Shown in pieces: positions 60,951 through 64,000 of a stretch of 64,000 bases of DNA. Both the position numbers and the translations under genes were made by a program. This stretch comes from Cercophora sp. LCS_1. Its lineage: Eukaryota > Ascomycota > Sordariomycetes > Sordariales > Lasiosphaeriaceae. Position 1 is the first letter of the stretch. Every line of letters begins with the position of its first letter. Below the pieces are notes generated by a model. That model was not told where the DNA came from. It saw only the letters and a program-made list of their open reading frames with translations, and did no database searches. The stretch lies in contig JAPZLL010000007.1 in assembly GCA_036250225.1 (NCBI GenBank), positions 372,001-436,000 on the forward strand, given 5' to 3'.

Positions 60951-62391
60951 TCAATCAATCTCCATAGCGCCAGAATTACCATTAGTCCCGTCCATTGCTC
61001 TCGTCTCGCTCTGGCATCCAGGGCAGTTGTGTATGTATTCGTGCGCGAACACGTCGCAATCGATACAGAAGTGATTTTTGCAGACCGGGCATGCGTACCG
61101 GCCACTTTCGCTGACGCCTTTGAGCATTTCTCCAGCCTTTGGCTTTAGCTTTGGTGCGGTTGCTAGAGACGGAAACGGTGTCTGGCAGCAATAGCACGCC
61201 ACTGATTTAGCAGCGTCGGCCCAGGATACCTCGGTCCAAGTCTTGAGTGGAAAGAGATGGTGGTATGAGCGCGCCAGGTGGGTGCTTAGAATGAGCGTTA
61301 AGCCGCAGACAGGGCACTCCGAGGGCAGACGGCAGACTTTGGTACGGCATCGCGTGCATGAGTAGCCCTCCCGGCTCGGGCGGTGGTGGCATGCACAGAG
61401 GCTGATGCGGTCAGCCGATGCAATGGTACGGCTAGGAAAGCCCATCATAAGTAAGCTCGGTTTGTCTTGTTCGGCAGTCCGGGTGATAGGAGGTGTTGTG
61501 CTGGCAAGGAGAAGCTCACGGAAGTGGGCCTCGTGCTTGCAGATAGAGTACTGGCCGGTATCGCCCGAATTGGTGCGGGAGCAGATCTCGGCGCAGATGG
61601 CAACCTGGGCCGACATTCCAATAACAGAGACGCGGATCTTATCTGCGATCAGACTGGTAATGGTGTCGTCCATGTCGCCGGGATCGCTCGAGTGAAGGGC
61701 ACCATAGACAATGAGTACCTCACGGGTCCCGTGGGACGGTGCGTGGCTAAGCAGTTGTTAGCATTGCGTACTGGTGCGAAACAGGTCACATCACATACAA
61801 GAGCGCTCCGCGGCACATCTCCAGCGCATTTTGCAGACTGGGATTGCCTTGAGGTTCTTGTTGTTCTGCCCATTCTCGAAGCTTCTCAATATGTTCTGCT
61901 GCATTACCGCTCAGGTCACTGATACGGACGGCGATTCCATCCCTCATCCCTACTATGCCCAGTTGACTGATGGGATTTTGTTCAAAATATTCCCGAACAA
62001 AGTCGACGGCGCAATTCAGAGCTAGAAGATAGCGATTCGGCAAGAGGTCCTTCTCGGCCATGGCGAAGCTCATATCAAGCACGAGAATCATATGCCGGAT
62101 GATTCCACGTTGTAATGGGGTCGTATCGCGCAAGAGTCGAAGTCGTTTCTCGTGTTCTATCAATCCTATGATGGAGATGCTGCCATCCTCCGTTTCGACG
62201 CCTGTCTCCCATGACCGCTTCACGCTCTCCCAAGCTGCCTTGCCTTTTTGTTTTCCGCCTTTTCCTTTTGCGCCCTTTGCCGCTTTTGACCGCGTCCCGT
62301 AGTTGCTGCTGTCTTGCCCCGCCGTCCCGCGATGGTCCATCAGGTCGTCGTCGGACATGTCGCCGACATATTCGCCGTCTGAGTCGGCCAT
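60951..62391 (-). CDS. SSL1: TFIIH core subunit Ssl1 (p44)
   Basis: Two exons on the minus strand, 62391-61799 and 61746-60951, encode 462 residues, the expected Ssl1 length. The 52-nt intron starts GTATGT, has a GCTAACA branch and ends TTAG. The start is the ATG at 62391; an upstream in-frame GTG is ignored. TFIIH opens promoter DNA for RNA polymerase II and damaged DNA in nucleotide excision repair; Ssl1 binds and activates the Rad3/XPD helicase. After a basic low-complexity N-terminus (residues 30-52) comes a von Willebrand A-like domain (about 101-285, starting MILVLDMSFAM), then a C4 zinc site (CSRCR-type: YSCTRCRTKVCRLP, ECPVCG) and a C-terminal RING-like finger (CYCCQ ... YACPVCKNHFCIDCDVFAH ... 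CPGC). All cysteine pairs seen appear intact. Runs tail-to-tail with HPPD. Confidence 0.97.
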
Positions 62392-64000
62392 GGTGCCAGT
62401 TTGTGCAAGCACTTCTCCAGCCCAAGGTTATGGAGGTATCGCGATCGGTCAATTCGACAGGCAATAGAGTTTGTTGTGAGAACGTCGGTTGGCCGGGCTG
62501 TGCAATGGAAAGAATTGGCGAGGCTTTGGAGAACAAAGGACGTTTTGTGTAGCCTCGCAGGGCCCCAGTTTTGCAGCCAATCGGGCAGTCGCAATCAACC
62601 CCGCAGCAGGCGCCTTGGTATCCACACCATCAAGGAAGCATCTTCCTGGCTAGTCGTCGAAATCTCCCGACAGGTCACGACTTGTGCAACTCGGGAAGAA
62701 ATCTTCAGCCAGCTTGGTGGTTTCTTCTACCGCCCAAGATGCTCAGCGCCAGGGCGCTGGGATGTGTCGTTTCTGCGAGAGCTTCTCACTTTCACCGGGT
62801 CGTTGTCTTCCAATGGCCCGAGCACGTTTAGCGGTCCGTGCTAGGTCGGTCAACATTCCATCAAATTTAGGCTTCGAGTTCGGAAAAGGCAGGCAAACAG
62901 TGCAAACGAAAGGAGTATCTAGAATCGCGTCGCAATGCGTGTGGCTTGAAATAATCACTCGAAAGCGCGGACACTTATTTGGCTAGAATTACGATTAAGT
63001 TGGGAGCTATCCTGGATTCGACACAGCCCAGCGGTTCGCGCATCTGCAAACGCGACCTGGAGATGAAGGACGCGTCGTGAAGGAGGTTGGCTCGGCCCGC
63101 ATGCATTTTGGAGATGCAACAGAGTCCCCTCCAGTTCAAACCCACAGCTTCGGGTCCCCACAGACGTCCCGTCTCGAATTCTTGGGCAGCAAGTAAAGTA
63201 CATTCACCAGCCGTCAATACAAAACCAACAAAACATTGAGTGTTGGAACCTAGCGGTGCGAGTTTGTTGCAAGTTTGTCGGTTTGTCAGGAAAAGGCATT
63301 TTCACATCTTGGAACCTTGGAGCGGGAGCCGACTTCCGGGCAACACGATTCGTCGACTGGCAAGCCGATGAGCGTTGCCAGCCTTCTGCCAGTGACAAAC
63401 CACGGCCCTCCTGGCAGGGGTCTCCTAGACCACATCCCTGACACCGATGACGTAGGTGCCCCAGCCCATCGAGAATTGAAGCGGGACCCTAATGTTGGTC
63501 ATGCGCAAAAGGGGATTTCCCACCATTTCCGTCTTCTGCGTGCCCGCATCGTCGTAGCGCAGCTACCGCTTCCCAACGGGCCATTGAGCCTTTCATTTCT
63601 GGCATCTGGGTCGCAGCCTCCCCTTTTGGCGGGTCCTTGCATGACATTTGAAATGGAACGTTTGGCACGGCGTTGAGGGCTTGTTACCGTGTGTGCTTCT
63701 CCAGACTCCGAGAAATATGACAGATCGCCGATCTCGTGGGAATCGGGGACTCGGGGCAGGGCAGCCATTCGGAGGGCGCATCCAAAACCGTCCTAATGAT
63801 TCACATGCTTAAACGCAGGCCACTATCAAGACGCTCCCCGAGGGATATTCAGGTCCCCTCAGGTCCTATACCACCCGCCCGTAGCGCCAGGGATGGCAGA
63901 TGGAACATCTCCCGCTCCCAAGACACAAATGGCTTCGTGACTTCTCAATGCGCCCACACTCTCGGATCAGACCCTTAATCAACAAGAAAGCGGATTTTAG
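62392..64000. other. intergenic, upstream of SSL1 to window end
   Basis: About 1.6 kb without a supported gene. The left end is the SSL1 promoter. Frames up to 147 codons overlap on both strands and resemble no family. Confidence 0.55.

Noticed and set aside
1..64000. CRISPR arrays, phage, insertion sequences, biosynthetic cluster
   Set aside because: None seen; the window is a eukaryotic chromosome segment with housekeeping and signalling genes.

Overview
The window is nuclear DNA of a filamentous ascomycete (Pezizomycotina), most likely a Sordariomycete. Genes carry short introns (about 51-98 nt, one of 205 nt) with GT...AG ends and CTRAC-type branch points, GC-rich coding sequence and fungal-specific families such as a group-X hybrid histidine kinase, UDP-galactopyranose mutase, Lte1 and Nce101. 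No operons, phage, IS elements or CRISPR arrays were seen. Eleven protein genes and one tRNA gene can be supported; exon boundaries were worked out by hand from splice signals and frame continuity.

Layout. 1-2758 has no recognised gene. 2759-8316 (minus) is an Lte1-type Ras guanine-nucleotide exchange factor with two exons. 8317-17446 is gene-poor, with simple repeats and one tRNA-Val(AAC) at 14752-14825. 17447-20447 (plus) is a TBC-domain Rab GAP with two exons. 20448-29541 is a second gene-poor block. 29542-31212 (plus) is a low-complexity P/Q-rich protein resembling proteins annotated as RfeG. 31213-38782 is a third gene-poor block with a long (TG)n tract. 38783-46173 (minus) is a 2445-residue hybrid histidine kinase (pseudokinase-like domain, P-loop ATPase, GAF, HisKA, HATPase, receiver).

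The right third is gene-dense and housekeeping in character: UDP-galactopyranose mutase (six exons, minus), a TPT/DUF250 transporter (five exons, plus), ribosomal protein L27 (three exons, minus), Nce101 (two exons, plus), a TTC36-like TPR protein (minus), 4-hydroxyphenylpyruvate dioxygenase (plus) and TFIIH subunit Ssl1 (two exons, minus). A 10-N assembly gap inside a G/C homopolymer separates the last two.

Two gene pairs stand out. The mutase and the transporter are divergent neighbours, the arrangement I recall for ugmA/ugtA (glfA/glfB) of Aspergillus, which suggests a two-gene galactofuranose module (make UDP-Galf, carry it into the Golgi). The TTC36-like gene lies head-to-head with 4-hydroxyphenylpyruvate dioxygenase across a 977-bp shared promoter; in mammals TTC36 is reported to bind and stabilise this same enzyme, so the neighbourhood hints that the partnership is much older and holds in fungi.
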